DNA of 64,000 bases from Burkholderiales bacterium (GCA_019744975.1 JAIETP010000005.1:1-64000); one strand, 5' to 3'; shown: positions 28,643 through 38,420, counted from the stretch's first letter. A program made the numbers and translations. Notes: a model not told the origin generated them from the sequence alone.

Positions 28643-29326
28643 TCAGTTGCGCGGCAACGCCGCCTGCAGCAGTTCGCGCGCCAGCGGTACGGTGATCGCG
28701 CGTTTTTGTTCGAGTGACAGGCGGTCCAGGGTATCGACCAGCGCGCGCAGCGAACTGAGGTCGCGCGGCGCGCGCGACAGCAGGTAATCAGTCACCTCTG
28801 CCGGCAATTCGAAACCGCGGGCCCGGGCATAACTATGCACTGCTGCGCGGCGGTCATCCTCACTCAGTGCACGCACTTCATATACCAGCCCCCAGGCCAG
28901 GCGCGTCAGCAGGTCCGGGCGCAAAGCCAGACGCGCCGGCGGCACATCGCCGGCCACCAGCAGCATGCCGGATGACTCCTTCAAGCTATTGTATATATTG
29001 AATAATTCAATCTGCGCTGGCGGCGGCAATTGCTGCACATCATCGACGGCAATGGCATCTGTCGCCGCAATCGCAGCAGCGGCCGGCGGATCATCAGAGG
29101 CATGGAAGCGCGCAACACGGCCGGCGCCCTGCCACTCGCGCAGCACTGCGCGCAACAAATGCGTACGCCCGCTGCCGCTGCCGCCCCACAGATAAACAAA
29201 ACGTTCGCCAGCGCCGCCGCGCGCCAGCGCGCGGACTGCGGCAAGGACTTCCGCATTTTCCCCGACAACAAAATTGTCCAGCGTCGGCGCCGGCGGCGAT
29301 GCCAGTTCGAATGCCAGCTGCTTCAT
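28643..29326 (-). CDS. hda: DnaA regulatory inactivator Hda
   Basis: A 227-residue DnaA-like AAA+ protein lacking the DNA-binding domain. With the DNA-loaded clamp it stimulates ATP hydrolysis by DnaA and limits re-initiation. The N-terminal clamp-binding motif KQLAFEL and Walker A-like [12 protein letters not shown] are visible, with VDDVQQLP as Walker B. The segment [10 protein letters not shown] is encoded by AT-rich codons of the dispersed patch family. It is transcribed divergently from purM. Confidence 0.92.
   Translation of the reverse strand: MKQLAFELASPPAPTLDNFVVGENAEVLAAVRALARGGAGERFVYLWGGSGSGRTHLLRAVLREWQGAGRVARFHASDDPPAAAAIAATDAIAVDDVQQLPPPAQIELFNIYNSLKESSGMLLVAGDVPPARLALRPDLLTRLAWGLVYEVRALSEDDRRAAVHSYARARGFELPAEVTDYLLSRAPRDLSSLRALVDTLDRLSLEQKRAITVPLARELLQAALPRN
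28982..29010 (+). repeat. AT-rich patch, copy 7 (inside hda)
   Basis: aagctattgtatatattgaa followed by taattcaa matches the aagctattgtttttattga variant seen on the minus strand at 13565-13589. It lies in coding sequence of the minus-strand hda gene. Confidence 0.5.
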
Positions 29327-29504
29327 TGCCGGAAGTGCTGCGGTTTGCGGCCCGGGGTATGCATTTAAGATAAAATTCGCGTCGATTACAGGTTATTGCC
29401 GAACACGCATTTTAGCAGGGCACCGGATACCCACCCCTGAAACACCACCCCCTCATCTCGTTCCATTTATCACCTCATTTATTCTGTCAGCCGCGAGGAC
29501 CCTC

Positions 29505-30554
29505 TTGAAACGCAAAACCCCATCCCGCAAGGCCCTGACTTACCGCGACGCCGGTGTCGACATCGACGCCGGTGACGCTTTGGTCGACCGTATCAAGCCG
29601 CATGCAAAACGCACCATGCGCCCGGGCGTGATGGCCGGCATCGGCGGCTTCGGCGCCTTGTTTGCAGTGCCAAGCGCTTATCGCGAACCGGTGCTGGTTT
29701 CGGGTACCGACGGCGTCGGCACCAAACTCAAGCTGGCCTTCGAATGGCAGCGCCACGACACCATCGGCATCGACCTCGTCGCGATGAGCGTCAATGACAT
29801 CCTGACGCTGGGCGCCGAACCGCTGTTTTTCCTCGACTACTACGCCTGCGGCAAACTCGATGTTGATTCCGCCACCGATGTGGTCAAGGGCATCGCCGCC
29901 GGCTGCGAAATGGCCGGCTGCGCGCTGATCGGCGGCGAAACCGCGGAAATGCCCGGCATGTACCCGCCGGGGGAATACGACCTTGCCGGTTTTGCAGTCG
30001 GCGTGGTCGAGAAAAAACGCATCATCAACGGCCGCAGCATCCGGCCCGGCGACGTGATTCTCGGCCTCGGCAGCAACGGCGCGCATTCCAACGGTTATTC
30101 GCTGATCCGCAAAATCATCGCCCGGCGCGGCGTCAAACTGTCGGCAAAAGTCGGCGGTCGCGCGTTAAAGGACCTGATCCTGGCGCCGACGCGGATTTAT
30201 GTGAAACCGCTGCTGAAACTGATGAAACAATTACCGGTCAAAGGATTGGCACACATCACCGGCGGCGGATTGCTGGACAACGTGCCGCGTGTACTCGGCG
30301 ACAAGCTGACCGCGGAAATCAGCCGGGATGCCTGGCCGCTGCCGCCGCTGTTCCGCTGGCTGCAGCAGCAGGGCAATGTCGCCGATGACGAAATGCACCG
30401 CGTGTTCAACTGCGGCATCGGCATGGTGGTGGTGGTGGCAGAGAAAGATGCTGTCCGTGCGCAGGCGCTGCTCAAACGCGCCGGTGAGCGGGTCTGGCGC
30501 ATCGGCAGCGTACGACGGCGTCGCGGCAATGAACCACAGACGGTTGTAGTGTAG
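29505..30554 (+). CDS. purM: Phosphoribosylformylglycinamidine cyclo-ligase (AIR synthetase)
   Basis: A 349-residue PurM, the fifth step of purine synthesis. Motifs include [71 protein letters not shown] and [15 protein letters not shown]. The start is TTG at 29505 with AGGA eight bases upstream; upstream frame has no similarity to PurM. purN follows after 18 bases. Confidence 0.97.
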   Translation: MKRKTPSRKALTYRDAGVDIDAGDALVDRIKPHAKRTMRPGVMAGIGGFGALFAVPSAYREPVLVSGTDGVGTKLKLAFEWQRHDTIGIDLVAMSVNDILTLGAEPLFFLDYYACGKLDVDSATDVVKGIAAGCEMAGCALIGGETAEMPGMYPPGEYDLAGFAVGVVEKKRIINGRSIRPGDVILGLGSNGAHSNGYSLIRKIIARRGVKLSAKVGGRALKDLILAPTRIYVKPLLKLMKQLPVKGLAHITGGGLLDNVPRVLGDKLTAEISRDAWPLPPLFRWLQQQGNVADDEMHRVFNCGIGMVVVVAEKDAVRAQALLKRAGERVWRIGSVRRRRGNEPQTVVV

Positions 30555-30572
30555 AAAACAGAAAGGACTGCC

Positions 30573-31214
30573 CTGAAACGCATTGCGATACTGATTTCCG
30601 GGCGCGGCAGCAACATGGAAGCCCTGCTCGCCGCGGGCCTGCCGGCGCAGATCTGCGCGGTCATCAGCAATAATCCGGCGGCCAAAGGCCTGGACACTGC
30701 GGCGCGCCACGGCGCGGCCACCACGGTGGTCAATCATCGCGATTACGCGCAGCGTGCGGATTTTGATGCCGCGCTGGCGCAGGCCATCGACACGGCAAAG
30801 CCCGACTTCGTGGTGCTGGCCGGTTTCATGCGCGTGCTGACCGCGGACTTCGTCAACCGTTACCAGGGCCGCCTGATCAACATCCACCCTTCGCTGCTGC
30901 CGGCGTTTCCCGGCCTGCACACCCACCGCCAGGCGCTGGCCGCGGGCGTACGTGTGCACGGCTGCACGGTGCATTTTGTCACGCCGCAACTCGATCACGG
31001 CCCGATCATCATCCAGGCCGCGGTGCCGGTGCTGCCCGGAGACGACGAAAACACGCTGGCGAAAAGGGTGCTCGCCGAGGAGCACCGCATTTATCCGCAG
31101 GCCGTACGCTGGCTGTGCCAGGACCGTATCACGCTCACCACCGACGGCCGGGTCAACATCAGCGGCGCAACTGCTGCCGCGCACGCTTTGCTCTCCCCCT
31201 CCCCGGATGTTTAA
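30573..31214 (+). CDS. purN: Phosphoribosylglycinamide formyltransferase, probable CTG start
   Basis: A 213-residue PurN that formylates GAR using 10-formyl-tetrahydrofolate. The substrate-binding ISGRGSNMEAL, the active-site region GFMRVLTADFVNRYQGRLINIHPSLLPAFPG and GCTVHFVTPQLDHGPII are intact. The first in-frame ATG (30615) would cut off the essential N-terminal strand and the GRGSN loop. Upstream, the frame is closed by the purM stop and the only plausible initiator is CTG at 30573, seven bases after AAAGGA. It overlaps the DUF3108 gene by eight bases. Confidence 0.93.
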   Translation: MKRIAILISGRGSNMEALLAAGLPAQICAVISNNPAAKGLDTAARHGAATTVVNHRDYAQRADFDAALAQAIDTAKPDFVVLAGFMRVLTADFVNRYQGRLINIHPSLLPAFPGLHTHRQALAAGVRVHGCTVHFVTPQLDHGPIIIQAAVPVLPGDDENTLAKRVLAEEHRIYPQAVRWLCQDRITLTTDGRVNISGATAAAHALLSPSPDV

Positions 31215-31908
31215 AACACTCTTCACTTTATTGCTTGCCATTGCGCTGCCGGCTTACGCTGCGGTCACTCCACCACAGGCCGTGCAGGCGCAGTACGAGC
31301 TGTCGATGAACGGCACTCCGATCGCGGTAATGCAGGAAACCTTTGAAATCCGCGATGGCGGCTATCAGGCCGCCAGCGAAACCCAGGCCATCGGTCTGTT
31401 CGCGCTGGTGCAGCGCCGTCCCGGACGCGTCACCAGCAGCGGCGACGTCGGCAGCAGCGGCCTGCGCCCGAAGACCTTCGACGGCACGCGCGGCACCGGT
31501 GATGCGCGGCGGGTAAACGCCGCGTTCGACTGGACCGCGGGCACGCTGACGTTTACCCACGACGGCCGCAGCGAAACCGCGACGCTGCCGCCGGGCACCC
31601 AGGACCGGCTGTCGGTGATGTACCAGTTCCTGTTCCTGGATCAGGCCAAATTGAAGGGCCTGGCATTCGCGATGACCAACGGCCGCAAACTCGACCAGTA
31701 CCGCTACGACATCGGCCCCGATACAGCGATCGACACGCCGCTGGGCCGGCTGACGGTGATCCATCTGGTCAAACAACACGCCGCCGGTGAAACCGCGACC
31801 GAAATCTGGCTGGCGCGCGAACACCGGCTGATGCCGGTCAAAATGCGCATCGTCGAAGACGACGGCAAGCGCTACGAGCAGGTCATCTCCCGCCTGGAAA
31901 TCCGGTGA
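31207..31908 (+). CDS. DUF3108 domain protein A
   Basis: A 233-residue exported protein. A signal peptide (MFKTLFTLLLAIALPAYA|AV) precedes a DUF3108 domain with AQYELSMNGTPIAVMQETFEI, RPGRVTSSGDVGSSGLRPKTFDGTRG, then DRLSVMYQFLFL and DTPLGRLTVIHL. Function is unknown; the fold is thought to be periplasmic beta-rich. It overlaps purN and is immediately followed by a paralogue (GTGA overlap). Confidence 0.85.
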   Translation: MFKTLFTLLLAIALPAYAAVTPPQAVQAQYELSMNGTPIAVMQETFEIRDGGYQAASETQAIGLFALVQRRPGRVTSSGDVGSSGLRPKTFDGTRGTGDARRVNAAFDWTAGTLTFTHDGRSETATLPPGTQDRLSVMYQFLFLDQAKLKGLAFAMTNGRKLDQYRYDIGPDTAIDTPLGRLTVIHLVKQHAAGETATEIWLAREHRLMPVKMRIVEDDGKRYEQVISRLEIR

Positions 31909-32933
31909 AGCGCGGCCCCGCGATGCGCCTGCTTGCCGCCGCGGCTTTGTCCGTGGCCGCGCACGCTGCGCTGCTTGCCGGTTCCTGGCTGACGCTGCCG
32001 GAGCCCGCGCCGGAACTGCCGCCGCTGAATGTTCAACTGCAAACACTGGCGCCGCGACCGGCGGCGAGGCCGCATGCCGAACCGCAGGCTCATCAGCAAA
32101 CCAGGCGGCAGGCACAAAACATCGCCGCCGCACCACGCACCATGCAGCAACCGGAGATCGCGATACCGGCAACACCGGATCCGGCAGAGGTGATCGAATC
32201 CGCGGCACCCGAACCCGCAGTGGTCGCCAGTGCAGCGCCCACAGTATTTCAGACGCCTGAAGCGCCGCCGCTGCCCAGTTTTCCGCGCAAAGGTCGCATC
32301 ACTTATTTATTAACCATGGGATCAGACCAGACTCCGGTCGGCCGCACGGTGCAGACCTGGGAGCTTGACGGCACGCAGTACACGCTGGGCGGTCAGTCGG
32401 AAAGCACCGGCCTGATTGAAATGTTCAGGCCGCACCGTTATCACTACCTGAGCCGCGGTACGGTATCCGATCAGGGGCTGCGGCCCGAGCGATTCGTGGC
32501 CAGCGTCAAACGCGGCAGCCGCAGCGAGGAATCGCTGGCGGTGTTCAACTGGAAAGAAGGCCAAGTGCAACTGGGCCGCCTGCCGCAACAGACTTCGGTG
32601 GCATTGCCCGCGGGCAGCCAGGACATCCTCAGTTTCATGTATCAGCTGGCGCTGCTGCCGCCGGCACCCGGGCGCATTACGATGCCGTTCACCCGCGGTC
32701 GCCAGCTGGAAACCACCCGTTTTGACGTATTGCCCGCGGAGACCGTCGACACGCCGCTGGGCCGCCTGCGCGCCGTGCCGGTGATCCAGGTCCGCGAAAG
32801 CGGACGTGAAAGCCTGGCCGTATGGCTGGCAACGGAATACCGCAACCTGCCGATCCGCATCCGTTTTTTCAACCGCGACGGCGAGCCCTCAGGCGAACAG
32901 CTGGTCACCGCGATACAAGTCAGCGAGCAATGA
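31905..32933 (+). CDS. DUF3108 domain protein B with N-terminal anchor and Ala/Pro-rich linker
   Basis: A 342-residue paralogue of the preceding protein. An N-terminal hydrophobic segment (MRLLAAAALSVAAHAALLAGSWLTL) and an Ala/Pro/Gln-rich linker to about residue 125 lead to a DUF3108 domain (GRITYLLTMGSDQTPVG, YHYLSRGTVSDQGLRPERF, SFMYQLALLP, DTPLGRLRAVPV). The layout resembles a TonB-like spacer reaching into the periplasm (inference). It starts with GTG overlapping the preceding stop; ATG at 31923 is an alternative. Its stop overlaps the methyltransferase start. Confidence 0.82.
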   Translation: MKRGPAMRLLAAAALSVAAHAALLAGSWLTLPEPAPELPPLNVQLQTLAPRPAARPHAEPQAHQQTRRQAQNIAAAPRTMQQPEIAIPATPDPAEVIESAAPEPAVVASAAPTVFQTPEAPPLPSFPRKGRITYLLTMGSDQTPVGRTVQTWELDGTQYTLGGQSESTGLIEMFRPHRYHYLSRGTVSDQGLRPERFVASVKRGSRSEESLAVFNWKEGQVQLGRLPQQTSVALPAGSQDILSFMYQLALLPPAPGRITMPFTRGRQLETTRFDVLPAETVDTPLGRLRAVPVIQVRESGRESLAVWLATEYRNLPIRIRFFNRDGEPSGEQLVTAIQVSEQ

Positions 32934-34258
32934 AAACCGCCATCAAACCCGCAGCAAAAAAATCCGCCGTCCCGTTGTCTACGGCGGCACCCGCCCCAGC
33001 ACGCGTACCCAATACGCTGCGCCTCGCTGACGCCACGACCGCGCTGTCGCGCGTCCTGACCTTCACCTACCCGGCCGATGCCGTGCTCAGCCGCTATTTC
33101 CGCGAACGCCATGTACTCGGCCCGCAGGACCGCGCCTTCGTCGCCGAGGCTGTGTTCGGCGTGTTGCGGCGGAAGGAATTGTTTGACCATGTGGCGCCGC
33201 AAGCCACGCCGCGGCAGCTGGTGCTGCTGTGGCTGGCGCGCATCGCCGGTTTCAGCAGCCGCGAGCTGACTCCCCTGTGCAAGGCCGACGAAATCCAGTG
33301 GCTCAACGCCACGCGCGCGCAGTCGTCCTCACTGCCGCTCGGCGTTGAGGCCGGCCTGCCGCAATGGATCGTCGACCGGCTGCGGCCGCAACACGATGAC
33401 GACTTCATCCGCAGGCTCGGCCGCGCGCTGCAGGACCCGGCGCCGCTCGACCTGCGGGTCAATACCATCCGCGCCAACCGCGATACCGTGCTCGCCGGCC
33501 TCAACGCCGGCGGCATCGAAGCGGCGGCGATGCCTTTTTCGCCGATCGGCATCCGCGTCAAGGGCAAACCGTCGATCAACCGCCATCCGCTGTTCACCAG
33601 CGGCGCCATGGAAGTGCAGGACGAGGGCAGCCAGCTGTTGGGTTACCTGCTGGCGCCGCGGCGCAGCGACCTCGTGGTCGATTTCTGCGCCGGCGCCGGC
33701 GGCAAGACGCTGATGATCGGCGCACTGATGCATTCACAGGGCCGGGTTTATGCCTTCGACGTTTCGCAGAAGCGACTGGACAAGCTGAAGCCGCGGCTGA
33801 AACGCTCGGGCCTGTCCAACCTGCACCCGCTGGTGATCGCGCACGAGAACGACACCAAGGTGAAACGCCTCGCCGGAAAAATAGACCGCGTGCTGGTCGA
33901 TGCGCCGTGCAGCGGGCTCGGCACCCTGCGCCGCAACCCGGACCTGAAATTCCGCCAGTCGCCGCAGTCCATCGCAGAACTGGTCGTCAAGCAGGCGGCA
34001 ATCCTCAATGCCGCGGCGCGCCTGGTCAAACCCGGCGGGCGGCTGGTTTACGCAACCTGCAGCCTGCTGGACGAAGAAAACCAGGACATCATCCGGGCAT
34101 TTCTCGACACACACCCCGAGTTCAAGGCACTGGATTGCGGCGAACTGCTGCGCCGTCAGGACATCAACCTTGATGTCGGTGAACAGCTGCAGCTGTGGAC
34201 CCACATCCACAACACCGACGGTTTTTTTGCCGCGGCCATGGAACGCATCGCCTCCTGA
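32930..34258 (+). CDS. RsmB/NOP-family RNA (cytosine-C5) methyltransferase
   Basis: A 442-residue SAM-dependent methyltransferase of the RsmB/Nop2 family. The SAM site is VVDFCAGAGGKTLMIGALM; the two cysteine motifs are VDAPCSGLGTLRRNPDLKF and VYATCSLLDEEN. An N-terminal basic tail (MKTAIKPAAKKS) precedes a NusB-like region. It probably makes m5C in rRNA or tRNA, but the exact position cannot be assigned. The ATGA overlap with the DUF3108 gene shows coupling. Confidence 0.88.
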   Translation: MKTAIKPAAKKSAVPLSTAAPAPARVPNTLRLADATTALSRVLTFTYPADAVLSRYFRERHVLGPQDRAFVAEAVFGVLRRKELFDHVAPQATPRQLVLLWLARIAGFSSRELTPLCKADEIQWLNATRAQSSSLPLGVEAGLPQWIVDRLRPQHDDDFIRRLGRALQDPAPLDLRVNTIRANRDTVLAGLNAGGIEAAAMPFSPIGIRVKGKPSINRHPLFTSGAMEVQDEGSQLLGYLLAPRRSDLVVDFCAGAGGKTLMIGALMHSQGRVYAFDVSQKRLDKLKPRLKRSGLSNLHPLVIAHENDTKVKRLAGKIDRVLVDAPCSGLGTLRRNPDLKFRQSPQSIAELVVKQAAILNAAARLVKPGGRLVYATCSLLDEENQDIIRAFLDTHPEFKALDCGELLRRQDINLDVGEQLQLWTHIHNTDGFFAAAMERIAS

Positions 34259-34300
34259 ACCCAATGCTGGAATTTTCCGACCAACCCGAACAACACACTC

Positions 34301-35596
34301 ATGTCCGCATCCGCTGAATTCCACGGCCTGCTGCTCGATCTCTGGGGCGACCTGCAAAACGTAAAAATCCTCTGGCAGGTGGGCGTACTCGCGGCATGCA
34401 TACTCGTCGGCTGGTTGTTGTCACGTCGTTATAACCTGCGGGTACTCGGCCATGTGCCGCTGGACGCCACGCAGGCGCTGGGCATCGGCAGCATGCAGCG
34501 TCTGCTGTTTCCGTTGTCGACGCTGGTGCTGGTGATGATCGCCAAGTCCGTGCTGCGCCACTGGCAAAGCACCCATCTGCTCAATGTCGCCGCAGCGTTG
34601 CTGCTGGCAATGGCATTGATCCGCATCTCCATCTACATCATGCGCCACACCTTTGCCCCCAGCCCGTGGCTGCGCGCATCGGAGCGCTGGATCAGCTGGC
34701 TGGCATGGATCGGCGTCGCCGTCTACCTGACGGGGCTGTGGCCCTTCGTCCGCGATGCGCTGCTCGACATCAACTTCGCCGTCGGCAAACAGAAATTTTC
34801 GCTGCTGCTGGTGTTGCAGGGCAGCCTCTCGGTCATCGCCACGCTGCTGGTCGCGCTGTGGCTGGGGCGCCTCGCCGAAGTGTGGCTGATGCGCGCCACC
34901 ACACTGCAGGTCAACCTGCGCGTGATGTTCTCCAAGCTGGTGCAGGTGTTGTTGCTCCTTGCAGCTTTCCTGATCGCGTTGCCGGCGGTGGGCATCGACC
35001 TGACGGTACTGTCGGTGTTCGGCGGCATGCTCGGCGTCGGCATCGGTTTCGGGCTGCAGAAAATTGCCGCCAACTACATCAGCGGTTTCATCATCCTGAT
35101 GGACCGCTCGGTCAGCATCGGCGACGTGGTCACCATCGGCGAACATACCGGCACGCTGACCCAGATGACGGCACGTTATGTCGTGGTGCGCGGCCTGGGC
35201 GGTCTGGAAGCGCTGATTCCCAACGAAACGATCATTACTTCCACGGTAGTCAACCATTCGTTCAGCGACCGCAACATTCGCGTCGCGCTGCCGATCCAGG
35301 TTGCCTACGCAAGTGATCTCGACGCAGCCCGGAAAATCATGGTTGATGTCGCGACAAAACACCCGCGGGTGCTGAAGGATCCGGAACCGGGCGTGCTGAT
35401 CACGGCTTTTGCCGACAGCGGCATCAACCTTGAGCTGGGTGTCTGGGTCGATGATCCCGATCAGGGGCTTGCCAGCCTGCGTTCGGACCTTTACGCGGAA
35501 ATCTGGCGCGCCTTCAGGGAACAGGGTATTGAAATTCCCTTTCCGCAACGCGAAGTGCGCATCGTCGGTGAAATTAAGTCAACACCGGAAAAATAG
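34301..35596 (+). CDS. MscS-type mechanosensitive ion channel
   Basis: A 431-residue membrane protein with about five or six N-terminal helices and the MscS pore and beta domain. TM3 reads LTVLSVFGGMLGVGIGFGLQKIAANYISGFIIL, followed by RSVSIGDVVTIGEHTGTLTQMTARYVVVRGLGGLEALIPNETIITS. It releases solutes upon osmotic downshift. It closes the purM-to-methyltransferase run. An AT-rich patch begins two bases after its stop. Confidence 0.92.
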   Translation: MSASAEFHGLLLDLWGDLQNVKILWQVGVLAACILVGWLLSRRYNLRVLGHVPLDATQALGIGSMQRLLFPLSTLVLVMIAKSVLRHWQSTHLLNVAAALLLAMALIRISIYIMRHTFAPSPWLRASERWISWLAWIGVAVYLTGLWPFVRDALLDINFAVGKQKFSLLLVLQGSLSVIATLLVALWLGRLAEVWLMRATTLQVNLRVMFSKLVQVLLLLAAFLIALPAVGIDLTVLSVFGGMLGVGIGFGLQKIAANYISGFIILMDRSVSIGDVVTIGEHTGTLTQMTARYVVVRGLGGLEALIPNETIITSTVVNHSFSDRNIRVALPIQVAYASDLDAARKIMVDVATKHPRVLKDPEPGVLITAFADSGINLELGVWVDDPDQGLASLRSDLYAEIWRAFREQGIEIPFPQREVRIVGEIKSTPEK

Positions 35597-35597
35597 G

Positions 35598-35631
35598 TAT
35601 TATTCAATAAAAACAATGGCTTGCATTATAG
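35598..35631 (-). repeat. AT-rich patch, copy 8
   Basis: The minus strand reads aagccattgtttttattgaa followed by taata. It starts at the mscS stop codon, opposite in sense to that gene. Confidence 0.75.
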
Positions 35632-35739
35632 TTCCCGGTAAATCCGGGGGCGCAGGGTATCCCCGGCTATTGTTCTTCAGTACACTCCCCCCGATATTGA
35701 CGTTATTAAGACGTTATTACGATAAAAGCGAGACGCTGA

Positions 35740-36900
35740 ATGTATACAGGGATTCTGGATTTACCGTGGTGGGGCTACGTGGTTTACGCGCTGGTCGTCA
35801 CCCATATCACCATTGCCGCGGTGACAATTTATCTGCACCGGCACTCTGCCCACCGTGCGCTGGATCTGCACCCGATCGTGGCGCATTTTTTCCGCTTCTG
35901 GCTGTGGCTGACCACCGGCATGCTGACCAAACACTGGACCGCCATCCACCGCAAACACCACGCCAAGTGTGAAACGGTTGACGATCCGCACAGCCCGCAG
36001 ATTTTCGGCATCCGCAAGGTGCTGATGGAAGGCGCAGAGCTATATCGCGTGGAAGGCCGCAACAAGGACACGCTGGAGCGTTACGGCTACGGCACGCCTG
36101 ACGACTGGCTGGAGCGCAATATCTACCGCCACGACCGTTATGGCATCGCCATCATGCTGATCACCAACGTGATCCTGCTCGGACCGATCGGCATCACCAT
36201 CTTTGCGGTACAGATGCTGTGGATTCCCTTCCTGGCCGCCGGCGTCATCAACGGCATCGGCCACTATTGGGGATATCGCAACTTCCAACCCGAAGACGCC
36301 AGCAGGAACATCATTCCCTGGGGCATCCTGGTCGGCGGCGAGGAACTGCACAACAACCATCACGCCTATGCGACATCGGCGAAACTGTCGAATCGCTGGT
36401 ATGAGTTCGACATCGGCTGGTTGTATATCCGCATCCTTGAGACCTTCGGGCTGGCGCATGTCAAGAAAATCGCCCCCAAACTGGTTCTCGACAGCTCCAA
36501 AACCAGCTGCGATCTGGCCACGCTGCAGGCGGTAGTGACCCATCGTTACGAGGTTGTGTCGAAATACGCCGCCTCGCTGCGCGCCACCTGCGCGCAGGAA
36601 CTGCAGACGCTCAAAGGCAAGGCTGCGGACGTCGATACCGGCAAGCTGAAACGCTGGCTGCACATCGACAAAACGGCTCTTCCCGCCGCGGAACTGGAGC
36701 AGCGTGAAGCGACCATCAAGCAGAGCACCGTGCTGACCACCGTCTACAACATGCGCGATGAACTGGCACAGCTGTGGCAGCGCTCGACGGCATCCAAGGA
36801 ACAACTGGTGAAACAGCTTGAAGACTGGTGCCACCGTGCCGAGAACAGCGGCATCGAGGCGCTGGAGCAGTTCTCGCGCAGACTGCGCTGCTACGCTTGA
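35740..36900 (+). CDS. Membrane fatty acid (acyl-CoA) desaturase
   Basis: A 386-residue desaturase of the delta-9 type. The three histidine boxes that bind the di-iron centre are HRHSAHRALDLHP, HRKHHAKCE and NNHHAYATSAK, separated by four hydrophobic segments. It adds a double bond to saturated acyl chains at the membrane. A helical, charged C-terminal part of about 130 residues follows the last box. It is a single gene with a terminator downstream. Confidence 0.92.
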   Translation: MYTGILDLPWWGYVVYALVVTHITIAAVTIYLHRHSAHRALDLHPIVAHFFRFWLWLTTGMLTKHWTAIHRKHHAKCETVDDPHSPQIFGIRKVLMEGAELYRVEGRNKDTLERYGYGTPDDWLERNIYRHDRYGIAIMLITNVILLGPIGITIFAVQMLWIPFLAAGVINGIGHYWGYRNFQPEDASRNIIPWGILVGGEELHNNHHAYATSAKLSNRWYEFDIGWLYIRILETFGLAHVKKIAPKLVLDSSKTSCDLATLQAVVTHRYEVVSKYAASLRATCAQELQTLKGKAADVDTGKLKRWLHIDKTALPAAELEQREATIKQSTVLTTVYNMRDELAQLWQRSTASKEQLVKQLEDWCHRAENSGIEALEQFSRRLRCYA

Positions 36901-36932
36901 AGCACCGTGCCTTGACGGCGCAGTGCTTCAAC

Positions 36933-36961
36933 AAAAAAGCCCGCAACTGCGGGCTTTTTTT
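36933..36961 (+). terminator. Terminator after the desaturase gene
   Basis: aaaaaagcccgc-aact-gcgggctttttt is a strong GC stem with flanking A and T runs, about 33 bases after the stop. Confidence 0.9.
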
Positions 36962-37024
36962 GTTTATAACCACACATCCATCCGCCTGTTAAGCAACAGC
37001 GTACTTCAAGGAATATTTTTCAGA

Positions 37025-37060
37025 CAATAAAAAAGCCCGCTGTCGCGGGCTTTTTTATTG
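37025..37060. terminator. Bidirectional terminator between the desaturase and rpmG
   Basis: caataaaaaagcccgc and gcgggcttttttattg form a near-perfect palindrome. It can end rpmBG transcripts on the minus strand and residual plus-strand transcription. Confidence 0.9.
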
Positions 37061-37074
37061 TCTGCTTGCGCAGC

Positions 37075-37230
37075 TTATTTGATTTTGGCTTCTTTATAGG
37101 CCACATGTTTGCGCGCGACAGGATCGAATTTCTTGATCTCCATCTTCTCGGTCATCGTGCGCTTGTTCTTGGTGGTGGTGTAGAAGTGGCCGGTGCCGGC
37201 GGTCGATTCGAGTTTGATTTTTTCACGCAT
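37075..37230 (-). CDS. rpmG: 50S ribosomal protein L33
   Basis: A 51-residue protein beginning [20 protein letters not shown] and ending [10 protein letters not shown], the normal size and sequence of L33 without the cysteine pairs. It is downstream of rpmB and followed by a terminator. Confidence 0.97.
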   Translation of the reverse strand: MREKIKLESTAGTGHFYTTTKNKRTMTEKMEIKKFDPVARKHVAYKEAKIK

Positions 37231-37254
37231 GATGATTTGTCCTGTACTTTGTGC

Positions 37255-37491
37255 TTAGATGTTCATGCCCTGCTCGCGCAGATCGGCGAGTACGACATCA
37301 ATGCCTTTGCTGTCGATGGTGCGCAGTCCGGCGCTCGACACGCGCAGGCTGATCCAGCGGTTTTCGCTTTCGACCCAGAACCGGCGCTTGTGCAGGTTGG
37401 GCAGGAAACGCCGTTTCGTTTTGTTGTTGGCATGGGAAACATTGTTTCCGACCATCGGCTTTTTGCCGGTGACGTCGCAGACCCGAGACAT
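37255..37491 (-). CDS. rpmB: 50S ribosomal protein L28
   Basis: A 78-residue L28 starting [20 protein letters not shown] and containing [19 protein letters not shown]. Length is exact for the family. The frame extends upstream but the start at 37491 is clear from homology. Confidence 0.97.
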   Translation of the reverse strand: MSRVCDVTGKKPMVGNNVSHANNKTKRRFLPNLHKRRFWVESENRWISLRVSSAGLRTIDSKGIDVVLADLREQGMNI

Positions 37492-37587
37492 GGCAGTGCT
37501 CCGCAAATTCTGAAAAGGCGCGATGATACACGGAACCCCCACCCGCCTCAACCCATACCGCTAGCCGGGTGCATGGGCCCCAGAAAC

Positions 37588-37620
37588 AATTATTTCAATA
37601 AAAACAAATACTTACAATAA
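37588..37620 (-). repeat. AT-rich patch, copy 9
   Basis: The minus strand reads aagtatttgtttttattgaa followed by ataatt. It begins at the radC stop codon and has the same sense as radC. Confidence 0.8.
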
Positions 37621-38286
37621 TCCACGCTCGGCAAACGACAAGGCACCGTCGCCGGCGACAACAAAATGATCGAGTACGCGCACATCCACCATGGCCAGCG
37701 CCTGTTTCAGCGCCGCAGTGAGCGCCTCATCGGCACGACTGGGCTCCGCAACGCCCGAGGGATGGTTATGGGCAAATATCACCGCCGCAGCGTTGTAATG
37801 CAGGGCGCGTTTGACCACTTCGCGCGGATAGACGCTGGTCTGGGTCAAGGTACCGCGGAACAACTCTTCGCAGGCCGTCACGCGATGCTGGGCATCAAGA
37901 AACACCACGACAAACACCTCGTGAGGACGACCGTGCAAGGTGAGTCGCAGATAATCGCGCACTGCCCCAGGAGCCGACAGCGCGGCGCCGGCATCGAGTT
38001 TTTCGCGCAGCGTGCGCCGCGCGATTTCCAGCGCCGCCTGCAACTGGGCGTATTTGGCCGGGCCCAGGCCCGGCTCGGCACAGAAGGATTCATTGGCGGC
38101 CCCGGCCAGGGCGGACAGTGAGCCGAAACGGGTCAACTGATCGCGCGCCAGTTCCACCGCGGTTTTACCCTTGATGCCGGTACGCAGGAAAATCGCCACC
38201 AGTTCGGCATCCGACAGGCTCTGCGGCCCCTTGGCCAGCAGTTTCTCGCGGGGGCGTTCGTCCAGCGGCCAGTCGGTGATTGCCAT
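37612..38286 (-). CDS. radC: RadC family JAMM/DUF2466 protein
   Basis: A 224-residue RadC-like protein. An N-terminal helix-hairpin-helix part ([28 protein letters not shown]) is followed by the JAMM metal-binding motif [15 protein letters not shown]. The metallo-isopeptidase fold is certain; the biological role is debated. The start at 38286 has GGAG nine bases upstream. The last codons and stop fall in AT-rich patch 9. Confidence 0.9.
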   Translation of the reverse strand: MAITDWPLDERPREKLLAKGPQSLSDAELVAIFLRTGIKGKTAVELARDQLTRFGSLSALAGAANESFCAEPGLGPAKYAQLQAALEIARRTLREKLDAGAALSAPGAVRDYLRLTLHGRPHEVFVVVFLDAQHRVTACEELFRGTLTQTSVYPREVVKRALHYNAAAVIFAHNHPSGVAEPSRADEALTAALKQALAMVDVRVLDHFVVAGDGALSFAERGLL

Positions 38287-38331
38287 TGCAGCATGCTCCG
38301 GGTTGATCATTAAAGAACGCGCCGGCCCGCC

Positions 38332-38363
38332 CTTGGTTTACCCGTCCCCTGGTTTACCCGTCC
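38332..38363. repeat. Short direct repeat ggtttacccgtcc
   Basis: Two adjacent copies (ttggtttacccgtcc, ctggtttacccgtcc) lie in the divergent spacer between radC and coaBC. They resemble the other GTTYACCCG-type arrays of this window. Confidence 0.6.
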
Positions 38364-38420
38364 TTGAGTTTGCAGTTACACTTGCCATCCCCTTGCAGCG
38401 GGAAGCGCCAGGTGCTTGAT

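Noticed and set aside
29274-29504. Longer N-terminus for purM
   Set aside because: The upstream residues have no PurM similarity and overlap the divergent hda gene; TTG at 29505 has a good ribosome-binding site.
34421-35548. A 375-codon open frame antisense to the MscS gene
   Set aside because: Rich in His/Gln/Asp/Arg with no family; mirrors the hydrophobic codons of the channel.
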